Origin: Aeromonas eucrenophila
GTDB lineage: Bacteria; Pseudomonadota; Gammaproteobacteria; Enterobacterales; Aeromonadaceae
Reading direction: 5' to 3'
DNA: 53,457 nucleotides
NCBI RefSeq assembly: GCF_000819865.1
Contig: NZ_CDDF01000011.1
Coordinates: 1-53,457 of the forward strand
The position numbers were made by a program, and so were the translations under genes. Shown here piece after piece: positions 45,621 through 53,457 of this stretch. Numbering within the stretch: position 1 is the stretch's first letter; every line of letters starts with the position of its first letter. Below the pieces are notes generated by a model. It was not told where the DNA came from, did no database searches, and saw only the letters and a program-made list of their open reading frames with translations.

Positions 45621-47069
45621 TTACGGGCGATACACCTTCACGTTGTCAAAGCCCTGCTCTTTCAGATAGAGCGCCTGCAGCTTGCTCATCACGCCGCGAT
45701 CGCAATACAGCAGATAGGTCTGCTCCTTGGGCAGGTCGCCAAAGGTGGTCGCCAGCTTGAAGAACGGGATGTGCAGCACCTCGCGTCCCTCCACCACCAG
45801 CGGCTTCTCGTCACGCTCATCACTGGAGCGGATATCCAGCACAACCTCATCGGCGGCCAGCACCTCGGTCGTCTCGACCTCCTGCACCTGGGCGGACGTC
45901 TCCTCGCCGATGCGGCGGATGTCGAGATAACGGGCCTCGCTCACCACCTTGTCCAGGATGGCGAAGTCGAAGTTGCCCTCTTCCGCCTCGATGTTGGACA
46001 GCACGGCCTTGATGGTCGGCTTCTTGGAGATGACGCCGCAATATTCCGGCATGGTCTCGGCGAATTCCAGAGTACCGATACGGCGGGCCTCGGCGATGAT
46101 GTCCGGCTTGTCCCAGGTGATGAGGGGGCGCAGGATCACCTTGTCGGTCACCCGGTCGATGACGTTCAGATTGGTGAGGGTCTGGCTGGAGACCTGCCCC
46201 ACGCATTCGCCGGTCACCAGCGCCGGGATCTGGAAGGTTTCTGCCACCTGGCCGGCGGCACGCATCATCATGCGCTTGAGCACCACGCCCATCTGGCCGT
46301 TGTCGATCTTCTCGAGGATCTCGGCCACCACCGGCTCGAAGTCGATGGCGGTGAAGCGCACCTTGTGGGAGGCACCGAACTTGCTCCAGAGGTAGTAAGC
46401 AACCTGCTTGACGCCTATCTCGTGGGCAGCCCCGCCCAGATTGAAGAAGCAGTAGTGCACCCGGCAGCCGCGCTTGATGAACTGGTAGGAGGCGACGCCA
46501 GAGTCGAAGCCACCGGAGAGCAGGCTCAGCACGTCTTCCTGGGTCGCCATGGGGAAGCCACCCATGCCGTGGTGCACGGCGCTGATGATGTAGAGCTCAT
46601 CATTTTCCACTTCCAGGTTGACCTGGATATCGGGTTTTTTCAGGCGCACACCGGCGGTTTCGCAATGCTGGTTCAGGCCACCACCCACGTAGCGCTCCAG
46701 CTCCAGGGAGCTGAAGTCGTGCTTGCCGACCCGGCGCGCACGCACGCAGAAGGTCTTGCCTTTCAGACGATCACCCCAGACGGCGCGAGTCTGCTCGAAG
46801 ATGTCGTGCAGGTCGGTGAAGTTGCTCAGCTTCACCTCGAGGAAATACTGGATGCCCGGGATACAGGCCAGGGTCTCCAGATACTGGGCGTGGAACTGGT
46901 CATTGCGCGAGCTCACGATCAGCTTGTCCCAGTCCATCCGCACGCGGGCATCTTCGTCAAAGCGGCGCAACACGTTGCGGATGTTGCCCTGCAGCATCTT
47001 GGTGAAGCGCTGACGCACTGACTTGCTCTTGATGGTGATTTCCGGGAACAGCTTGATAATGAACTTCAT
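45621..47069 (-). CDS. thiI: tRNA 4-thiouridine synthase ThiI with rhodanese domain
   Basis: A 482-residue enzyme that makes 4-thiouridine at tRNA position 8 and carries sulfur for thiamine thiazole. The N-terminal ferredoxin-like and THUMP domains cover about 1-165. The PP-loop [13 protein letters not shown] is near 184, and the C-terminal rhodanese domain covers about 400-482 with catalytic Cys-456 in [10 protein letters not shown]. The presence of the rhodanese domain is the full-length enterobacterial form. ATG at 47069; the gene stands alone. Confidence 0.95.
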   Translation of the reverse strand: MKFIIKLFPEITIKSKSVRQRFTKMLQGNIRNVLRRFDEDARVRMDWDKLIVSSRNDQFHAQYLETLACIPGIQYFLEVKLSNFTDLHDIFEQTRAVWGDRLKGKTFCVRARRVGKHDFSSLELERYVGGGLNQHCETAGVRLKKPDIQVNLEVENDELYIISAVHHGMGGFPMATQEDVLSLLSGGFDSGVASYQFIKRGCRVHYCFFNLGGAAHEIGVKQVAYYLWSKFGASHKVRFTAIDFEPVVAEILEKIDNGQMGVVLKRMMMRAAGQVAETFQIPALVTGECVGQVSSQTLTNLNVIDRVTDKVILRPLITWDKPDIIAEARRIGTLEFAETMPEYCGVISKKPTIKAVLSNIEAEEGNFDFAILDKVVSEARYLDIRRIGEETSAQVQEVETTEVLAADEVVLDIRSSDERDEKPLVVEGREVLHIPFFKLATTFGDLPKEQTYLLYCDRGVMSKLQALYLKEQGFDNVKVYRP

Positions 47070-47259
47070 GATGATGACTCGGGTGGCCTCGATTTAAGGG
47101 CGCGAATTATATCAGAAGTTTGGGGCCAGCGCCTACTGGCTGAGCGCCCGCTCACATTCCCCCGCACAATTCCCCACGCAATGTTTGCCGCCAGACGGCG
47201 ATCTTGCGTATATTCCCCAGCCTGCGACCTGGCAACAGTCTTGATAACAGATCGATTCG

Positions 47260-48219
47260 ATGAAGACCTATATCTACTACCCCGGCATGGAAGTGCGGGA
47301 TGAACTCTGGCTCAAGTTTGCCCTGATCTACCTGGAGCGGCTCGCCTTCGTCTTTACCGTCAGCGAGAAGAGCGGCCTGACCGCCCTGCTGGAAACCCTG
47401 CGCCAGCAGACCGATCTGCTGGCCGAGCGGCCCGATGCCGACTTCTTTGCGGCCATCACTCCCCAAATAGAAAATCAGATCGCCGGCCTTATCGCTCCCG
47501 ACTTCGTCCGCCACAAGGTGTTTGGCAACAAGGAGCTCATCGGCCGCTGGCGTCAGGCCAGCAATCACGACTGTTTCTGCCCGGCCCAGGCCGGTCTCGA
47601 GCGGCTGCACGGCTATTGTCTCGCCACCGGCTTTGCCAGCCAGGACGAGGGGGGGATCAGGATGGCGCGGCGCTTCGCGAACCTGCTCTCCATGCGCCTC
47701 GCCCGTGAGTGGGCGCTCGCCAATGAGGGGGCCCTCATCACGGATCACGACTATCTGGACAGGTTGCTGCACCTGCTCGAATCCCGCTACCACAACCGGG
47801 GCGGTCAGGACTGCTTCCACCTCGAGATCCCGTTGCGAGTACCCACTCACCTCTCCGCCATCCCCTTCGAGGAGCTGATCTCCCTGCGGGCCCGCAGCGG
47901 TTTTCGTCAGCAGCTGGCGGCCTTTCATCAGGCCCTCGATGCCCTGCTCACCATGCTGGGCAGCGGCTACGCCGATCCCGCCGTCATGACCCGCTTCGAG
48001 CAGGCCCAGCAAGGGCTCAATCTGCTGCTGGGGGCAGAGACCCAGAGTCTGCCGCTCACCACCCTGGTCAGTACTGGCCTGCCGGCCATGGCAATGATCC
48101 ATCGGCTCAAGGCGAGCCACCCGGACACGACGCTCATCTTCCATCCCATCAAGAAGAGCCACTTCCATCAGCGCAAGAGTCAGCACTTCTTTACTCGGCT
48201 GGGGCAGGTCAAGCCCTGA
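47260..48219 (+). CDS. Hypothetical protein
   Basis: A 319-residue soluble protein starting MKTYIYYPGMEVRDELWLKF. The beginning recalls the DUF6236 group, but I cannot confirm it. No signal peptide, membrane segment or catalytic motif is evident, and the C-terminal half is mainly helical. Codon use matches neighbouring genes, and the antisense frame looks like a shadow. The ribosome site is weak. A loose hairpin with ATTTT (48312-48336), overlapping the end of pbpC, may terminate it. Confidence 0.7.
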   Translation: MKTYIYYPGMEVRDELWLKFALIYLERLAFVFTVSEKSGLTALLETLRQQTDLLAERPDADFFAAITPQIENQIAGLIAPDFVRHKVFGNKELIGRWRQASNHDCFCPAQAGLERLHGYCLATGFASQDEGGIRMARRFANLLSMRLAREWALANEGALITDHDYLDRLLHLLESRYHNRGGQDCFHLEIPLRVPTHLSAIPFEELISLRARSGFRQQLAAFHQALDALLTMLGSGYADPAVMTRFEQAQQGLNLLLGAETQSLPLTTLVSTGLPAMAMIHRLKASHPDTTLIFHPIKKSHFHQRKSQHFFTRLGQVKP

Positions 48220-48322
48220 GCCGCTGAAGGCAAGGCCCCTCTCGCCCTTCACAGGCTCCTGACCAGGGCGATCGTCAATATTTTGTCACATTATGGTGGG
48301 CCAAAACCGAACCCTCTCCTGC

Positions 48323-50677
48323 TCAGGAGGGATTTTCCAGTCGAAACTCTATACGATCGCTGTTGCCCGCCTCATCAACCACTACCAGCTGATATAGGCC
48401 CGCCTCGCTAAGTACCTGATCCCCGTCCCAGCGCAGGCGCTGACCGTTGAGAAACCAGAACGGCTTGCCGATCCCGCCCAGCACCCTGGGTTGCAGGCGG
48501 TAACGCTGGCTGCGGATGAGGTTGCCCTCCCCCAACGCCACTATGCGAATTGGCGCCTGCAGATCCGCCCCACGTCCCTCCCCCTCGCAACCACTGGCCA
48601 GCAGTGCCCCGCGCCGCTCGCCGGGGGCACGCCAGGGCTCGAGCGCCAACGGCCACAAGGCCCGCCAGGTCGAGTCGCTGGCCTCGAGACAGCGCGCCAG
48701 GGTCGGTGTGCCCTGCGCCGTCAGCGCCACCTTGCGCAGCGGTGAGGGCCAGTCCATGGGATCGGGCAGAGTCGGGGGATCCCGCTCATCGAGCAGCCAG
48801 GCGCTCTGGTGCTGCTGGCAGGTGCCTGGCAGGGTGGCGCTCGCCCGCCGCCCCAGTGGCCAGCAGATGTCGGCCTCACTCACGGTATTGGGTTGTACCG
48901 GCAAGGGGCTGTTATCGCTGAGGCGGGAATACACCGAGAGCAGCAGCGGCACCGCCGCACTCTGGCCGTAGAAGCCGGGCAAGGGGGTGCCATCGGGGCG
49001 TCCGAGCCAGACCCCCAGGGTCCAGCGGCCCGAGACCCCGAGCGCCCAGCTGTCGCGGTAGCCGTAACTGGTGCCGGTCTTCCAGGCCAGCCGGTTGACT
49101 CGCCCGGTCGCCTCGCTGTCGAAGGGTTGATCCGCCCTCCCCTGCGTGCTCAGCATGTGCCAGACGATCCAGGCGGCCCCCGGGCTCAGCAAGGGGCGAG
49201 ACACCGCCTGCTGCCCTGCGAGCCAGACCGGCATCGCCACCTGCCCCCGGCGGGTGAGCGCACTGTAGAGCGCCACCAGCTGCTCCAGCCGAATGCCTGC
49301 GGCCCCGAGCGCGATGGCGGGATTGGGTTTGTCTGACAGCGCCAGCCGCACCCCCGCATTGTCCAGCCGGTTGACCAGGGTATCGGGCCCCAGCGCCTCC
49401 AGTACCTGCACCGCCGGCACGTTGAGGGACTGCTGCAGCGCCTGGGCCAGGGTCACAGGCCCCTGAAAGGCGCCGCTGAAGTTCGCGGGGCGGTAGTCAG
49501 CGCCGAGGCGTGGCGCATCGGAGAGCAGGGAGGCCGAATGCACCAAGCCCGCATCCAGCGCCAAGCCATAGATGAAAGGCTTGAGGGTAGATCCCGGCGA
49601 GCGAATGGCCTGCACCATGTCGAGGTAGCCGTGGCGCCGCAGGTTGCCATACTCGGCGCTGCCCACGTAGGCGCGCACCGCCATGGTCTGGTTGTCCACC
49701 AGCAGCAGGGCGGCGGAGGTCTGCTCCGGGAAGCGGCGGATGTAGCTCGCCACCCGCGCCTCCAGCCAGCGTTGCAGATCCCCGTCTATGGTGGTGTGCA
49801 CCAGCGCCCCCGGCTGGCTGTCGGCGGCGAGGCGGGCAAACAGCGGCGCCTCCATGGGGGTGAAGTGCCCCCGGGCCAGCACCGGCTCGATGCGCCCCTG
49901 CTCCCAGACAGACGCAGGCCAGGCCCCCTGTTTGACCAGCCGCTGCATCACCTTGTCGCGGGCGGCGCGGGCCAGCTCGGGGTGCCTGTCTGGCCGGTAA
50001 CGGCTGGGCGCCTGGGGCAACACCGCCAGCAGGGCCGCCTCCGCATGGGTGAGTTTGGCCGCACTCTTGCCCAGATAGGCGAAGCTCGCCGCCTGCACCC
50101 CCTCCAGATTGCCGCCAAAGGGCGCCCGGTTGAGGTAGACGGTGAGCAGGGTGCGCTTGTCATAGTGCCACTCCAGCTGCAGTGCCCGCGCCATCTGGCG
50201 CAGCTTGCCCGGAATGGATCGCTGGTAGGGTTCGATGAGACGCGCCACCTGCATGGTGAGGGTGGAGCCACCGGAAACAGCCCGGCCATAGCGCAGCCAC
50301 TGCCAGACGCCGCGTGCCATGGCCAGCGGGTTGACCCCGGGGTGTTGCCAGAAGTGGCGATCCTCGTAGCCAAGCAGCGCCTCTATGTAGCGTGGGGAGA
50401 CCTGCTCCAGGGTCACCGGATAGCGCCAGACCCCGCTGGTGTCGGCGAAGGCCCGCAGCGGCTTGCCCTGCCGGTCCAGCACCACCCGCGCATAGGCAGG
50501 ATCCAGCGGCGGCGGCGGGAAGACCCTGTCCAGCGCCAGCAATAACAGGACAGTGCCACCCAATAACAGCCCCGTCAGGCGCAGCCAAGGGGGCCCCCTC
50601 CGCCAGGCGGACCCTAGCTTGCGAGCGCCTGCCCGGCATAGCGCCAAGTAGCTGGCCGGGCGTGAGGGGTCCGGCAA
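48323..50677 (-). CDS. pbpC: Penicillin-binding protein 1C
   Basis: A 784-residue bifunctional peptidoglycan synthase. A membrane anchor at about 33-50 is followed by the GT51 domain with EDRHFWQHPGVNP near 105 and GGSTLTMQVARLIEPY near 137. The transpeptidase domain has the nucleophile in SPGSTLKPF near 350, SLNVPAV near 403 and KTGTSYGYRD near 527. A C-terminal PBP1C-type domain covers about 690-784. The start is uncertain: the frame begins at a TTG (50677) eight bases after the preceding stop, and no ATG precedes the membrane anchor. It follows the alpha-2-macroglobulin gene, the usual partner. Confidence 0.92.
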   Translation of the reverse strand: MPDPSRPASYLALCRAGARKLGSAWRRGPPWLRLTGLLLGGTVLLLLALDRVFPPPPLDPAYARVVLDRQGKPLRAFADTSGVWRYPVTLEQVSPRYIEALLGYEDRHFWQHPGVNPLAMARGVWQWLRYGRAVSGGSTLTMQVARLIEPYQRSIPGKLRQMARALQLEWHYDKRTLLTVYLNRAPFGGNLEGVQAASFAYLGKSAAKLTHAEAALLAVLPQAPSRYRPDRHPELARAARDKVMQRLVKQGAWPASVWEQGRIEPVLARGHFTPMEAPLFARLAADSQPGALVHTTIDGDLQRWLEARVASYIRRFPEQTSAALLLVDNQTMAVRAYVGSAEYGNLRRHGYLDMVQAIRSPGSTLKPFIYGLALDAGLVHSASLLSDAPRLGADYRPANFSGAFQGPVTLAQALQQSLNVPAVQVLEALGPDTLVNRLDNAGVRLALSDKPNPAIALGAAGIRLEQLVALYSALTRRGQVAMPVWLAGQQAVSRPLLSPGAAWIVWHMLSTQGRADQPFDSEATGRVNRLAWKTGTSYGYRDSWALGVSGRWTLGVWLGRPDGTPLPGFYGQSAAVPLLLSVYSRLSDNSPLPVQPNTVSEADICWPLGRRASATLPGTCQQHQSAWLLDERDPPTLPDPMDWPSPLRKVALTAQGTPTLARCLEASDSTWRALWPLALEPWRAPGERRGALLASGCEGEGRGADLQAPIRIVALGEGNLIRSQRYRLQPRVLGGIGKPFWFLNGQRLRWDGDQVLSEAGLYQLVVVDEAGNSDRIEFRLENPS

Positions 50678-50684
50678 GGACGAC

Positions 50685-53457
50685 TTATTCAGAGATGATC
50701 ACCTCGTGAATATCCTGCCCGACCGCCCTCAGCTCGGGGCGATACATATCCTCCACCTGGGTCGGCGGCACCTGATAGCGACCCGGCGTCACCGCCCGCA
50801 TCAGGTAGACCAGTTGCTGATTGCCTCCCGCGCTCAGATCCAGCGCCGCCGTGTAGCGATCGTCCCTGAACTCCTGATGCTTGAGGTAGTCGTTCCAGTC
50901 GCTCTGCCAGGCCGGTTTGCCTTCAATCTTCAGCTCCTCGAGCTTGATGCTGTTGCCAAGGGCCGGGTTCTCCAGCTCGAAGCCCGCCGGCAGCATCTCC
51001 ACCAGCAGGGCGTCGGGCACCGCCTGTTCGCTCGATACGTTGAGCCGCACCACCACCAGATCGCCGACCCGTGCCTTGGCGGGATCGAAGCGCTGCCCAT
51101 CGGCATTGAACCAGCTGCGGGTCACGCTCATGCCCTGGCTGATGCGGGCTGGCGCCTGTGTCGGGTAGCCTATCAGGGTGCGCTGCACATAGAGGGAGCC
51201 CTCGCCCTGATTGTCGACACCGGTGACGGCCAGCGAATCCGGAGCCCCTAGCTGCCGGCTCATCTGACCGGCCAGACGCTGTTCACCCGCGGCGCTCTCC
51301 ACCCTGGCCAACCAGTCGACGGCGGGGTCGACCTGGGCCAGGCGCAGCAGGGCGAGCCGCTCCTGGGTACTGAGCCACTGGCGATGGGCCAGGGTGTCGG
51401 CCAGCTTGGCGCTCAACTCGGGCCAGCTCGCCTGTGCCAGCTTGTGCTGGCGCAGCAGGGCAAGCTCGAGGGCACCGTCCCGCAGCGGCGAGCCGTAATC
51501 TGCCAGATAATCCTCCCCGCGCGGGGTCGCCAGCGCCCGGTCGAGGGCCAGGGCGCCGTTCTGTTCGTCCCCCATGGCCGACAGGGCCAGGGAAAGGTGC
51601 AGCAGCGGCAGACCGGAGCGGGCATGATCCGCCTGCTGCTCCCAGATGAGCCGCAGGGTGGAGAGCGGCGCCTTGCCCACCCGTGCCAGTACATAAGCAC
51701 TGTAGGCCTGATAGGCCAGCCGGCTGTGCTCGGGGGCACTGCTCCAGCGCTCGCCGTACTGACCATCGGTGAGATAGCTCTGCAGGCGACCCAGCGCCTG
51801 GCTCAGCATGGCCTCGGGCACGGCTTCCCCGGCCTCCTTGCGAGTCAACAGGTAGTCGGCGGCGTAGACGGTGAGCCACTGCTCCTCGTCGGAACGCCCA
51901 TCCCAGAGGCCGAAGCCGCCGCTCGGCAGCTGCAACCGTTGCAGGCGCTGCAGCAAGGCCCGCTGCACCTCGGCCTCACTCGTCGCCTTGTCCTGCCTGG
52001 GCAGAGACTGAGACCAGGCCTCGCGCTCGGCGGCCGTGGTGAGCTCATAAGGCCAGGCGCGGGAGAGGGTCTGCTCCAGGCAGGCATAAGGGTATTGAGC
52101 CAGCGCCTGCCACTGGGCCGCCGGATCCCAGGGCGGGGTGCCGGAGAAGCTGAGCAGCCCCTGCAGGTTGGCAGGATCCAGCCCCGCCAACTCGTCCGGT
52201 GCGAAGCTCATCTGCTGGTTTGGCGCCAGCATCTGATAACGCTGGCGAGTCTCGGCCGGCCAGGGTGATCGCAGGGGCAGCGACCACTCGCGGTTCACCT
52301 CAAAGCCTTTGCCGCTGGCCGCCAGCTGCAGGCGGGCCACCCCGCTCGCCCCGCTGACGTGCAGCGGCAGAGTGAGCCAATGCTCCTCACCCTGCTTCAG
52401 CGCCAGGGTGGTTGGCAGCTCGGCGCCCGCCTGCAGGCCGCCACTCAGGGTCCAGGCCAGCGACAGGGTCTGATCCTCGCCGCTCATGTTGCGCAGCTGC
52501 ACCAGGGCGCGGGTCTCATCCCCGCGCGCACCGAAGCGTGGCCAGCCTATCTCGGCCACCAGGGGAGACACCACCTTGATGGCCCGCTCGGCCTGACCGA
52601 CTTGCTGCTCATTCCAGGCCAGCGCCATCAGCGCCAGCTCACCATTGAAGTTCGGCAGATCCAGCGGTATCACCGCCTTGCCGCTCTCATCGAAGCTCAC
52701 CTCGCCGCTCCAGAGCGCGGCCACCTCGACCCGGCTCTCCAGCGCCCCGCCCTTCTTGAGGGCCGGCGCGTCGCCGCCGTAGTTGAGCCGTGCCAGCTTG
52801 CCATCCTGGGGCGGGATCACCTGACCGTAGTTATCGAACAAATCCTGAGCGAAGCGCTTGCGACCGAAGAAGATCTCGAAGGGATCCAGCGGCTGGTAGT
52901 CGCTGATATTGAGCACCCCTCTGTCCACCGCCGCCAGCACCACCCGGCCCCGGCTGTTCGGGGTCGCGCTGACCGCCACCTCGAGCCGGCTGAGCGGCAC
53001 CGCCTTGTCCGGTGCACTCAGACTGAGTGGCAACCGACGCGCCTCCCGGTCGAGCACCAGCGGCACCAGCCCGACCGAGCGCAGACCCTGCACCCGCTGC
53101 TGGCTCACCGGCTGGGCGTCGCTGTCCGGCGCCGCTATCTGGGCCGAGATATGCACGTCGTGGCGCTGCCAGTCGGGGCTGACCGGGATCTCGAACTCCC
53201 CGCGCCCCTCTGCCGCCGCGCCGCCTTCGGCTTTGAGCTCGATGCGCTGCCACCAGCGCAGGCCGTCGCCATCTTCCACCATCAGCAGCCCCTTGCCCGC
53301 ACGGGGAGAGACCAGGGTCACCTTGGCCTTGTCGCCGGCCTGATAAGCGCGCTTGTCGAGGCTGATGGCTATCTTGTCCGGGCGCGCCTGCTCGCCACCG
53401 CCGCCCCAGGCGTAGCTGCCTATCTCTACCCTCAGGCTGGATTGGTGGCCCTGACTG
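50685..53457 (-). CDS. Bacterial alpha-2-macroglobulin (YfhM-type), 3' part
   Basis: The C-terminal 924 or so residues of a large periplasmic lipoprotein protease trap; the 5' end lies beyond the window. The thioester motif CLEQ is retained in YACLEQTLSRAW. The alpha-2-macroglobulin family domain reads VEVAALWSGEVSFDESG, and the helical TED domain follows with FGLWDGRSDEEQWLTVYAADYL. The C-terminal bacterial receptor-like domain starts near LNVSSEQAVPDALLVEMLPAGFE. Members trap invading proteases and are coupled to PBP1C, which can repair the wall. The frame is open through the window edge, so the first ATG/GTG inside is not the start. Confidence 0.93.
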   Translation of the reverse strand, partial: SQGHQSSLRVEIGSYAWGGGGEQARPDKIAISLDKRAYQAGDKAKVTLVSPRAGKGLLMVEDGDGLRWWQRIELKAEGGAAAEGRGEFEIPVSPDWQRHDVHISAQIAAPDSDAQPVSQQRVQGLRSVGLVPLVLDREARRLPLSLSAPDKAVPLSRLEVAVSATPNSRGRVVLAAVDRGVLNISDYQPLDPFEIFFGRKRFAQDLFDNYGQVIPPQDGKLARLNYGGDAPALKKGGALESRVEVAALWSGEVSFDESGKAVIPLDLPNFNGELALMALAWNEQQVGQAERAIKVVSPLVAEIGWPRFGARGDETRALVQLRNMSGEDQTLSLAWTLSGGLQAGAELPTTLALKQGEEHWLTLPLHVSGASGVARLQLAASGKGFEVNREWSLPLRSPWPAETRQRYQMLAPNQQMSFAPDELAGLDPANLQGLLSFSGTPPWDPAAQWQALAQYPYACLEQTLSRAWPYELTTAAEREAWSQSLPRQDKATSEAEVQRALLQRLQRLQLPSGGFGLWDGRSDEEQWLTVYAADYLLTRKEAGEAVPEAMLSQALGRLQSYLTDGQYGERWSSAPEHSRLAYQAYSAYVLARVGKAPLSTLRLIWEQQADHARSGLPLLHLSLALSAMGDEQNGALALDRALATPRGEDYLADYGSPLRDGALELALLRQHKLAQASWPELSAKLADTLAHRQWLSTQERLALLRLAQVDPAVDWLARVESAAGEQRLAGQMSRQLGAPDSLAVTGVDNQGEGSLYVQRTLIGYPTQAPARISQGMSVTRSWFNADGQRFDPAKARVGDLVVVRLNVSSEQAVPDALLVEMLPAGFELENPALGNSIKLEELKIEGKPAWQSDWNDYLKHQEFRDDRYTAALDLSAGGNQQLVYLMRAVTPGRYQVPPTQVEDMYRPELRAVGQDIHEVIISE

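Noticed and set aside
45771..47021. A 416-codon plus-strand frame opposite thiI
   Set aside because: ThiI is full-length with all domains; the opposite frame is a codon-position echo.

Overview
The window looks like a chromosomal segment of a motile gammaproteobacterium, most probably Aeromonas. The support is protein character and gene content rather than any database search: GC-rich coding DNA, Aeromonas-style polar flagellins of about 300 residues, a fliD/fliS/FliT-like/Maf flagellar cluster, pseudaminic-acid genes, an rsx-nth operon and an mtnN-cbiB-btuF cluster. No tRNA, rRNA, insertion sequence, prophage or CRISPR array was seen. Both edges cut genes: dacB at the left, an alpha-2-macroglobulin gene at the right.

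Layout. 1-7.1 kb: dacB 3' part (tail present twice), glutaredoxin, a DUF1653 protein, alaA, a YfcC-type transporter, fabV and a DUF4124 secreted protein. 7.1-13.8 kb: a lipoprotein GH3 glycosidase divergent from an AraC-type regulator, a soluble PAS-PAS chemoreceptor like BdlA, a small hypothetical gene and an EamA transporter. 13.8-21.0 kb: rsxABCDGE-nth, with four copies of a 52-codon repeat core in the RsxC tail, then gloA. 21.1-26.8 kb: a membrane chemoreceptor, a ZIP metal transporter (tail also present twice), mtnN, cbiB-like and btuF.

26.9-44.1 kb is a flagellin and flagellin-glycosylation block. A sigma54-type promoter precedes a tightly overlapping operon: pseB, pseC, aldo/keto reductase, SpsF-type cytidylyltransferase, class-III aminotransferase, pseG, pseH, pseI, methyltransferase. 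Converging on it from the other strand are three flagellin genes, flaG, fliD, fliS, a FliT-like gene and the glycosyltransferase maf. Each flagellin has a recognisable sigma28 promoter. The second and third share a leader of about 180 nt whose hairpin shows a compensatory base change. The products plausibly act together: the pse operon makes an activated nonulosonic acid, Maf attaches it to flagellin, FliS/FliT-like/FliD handle export and capping.

44.4-53.5 kb: a YadS/TRIC-family channel, a small secreted protein, thiI, a hypothetical gene, and pbpC next to the alpha-2-macroglobulin gene. In E. coli yadS lies beside btuF; here about 17.5 kb of flagellar DNA separates the homologues, suggesting the block sits inside an older conserved gene order.

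The most unusual signals are (1) the structured flagellin leaders with two mutually exclusive pairings near the ribosome binding site, (2) long flagellin 3' regions with hairpins facing both ways, (3) two separate diverged duplications of gene 3' ends (dacB and the ZIP gene), and (4) the non-standard composition of the Pse operon.
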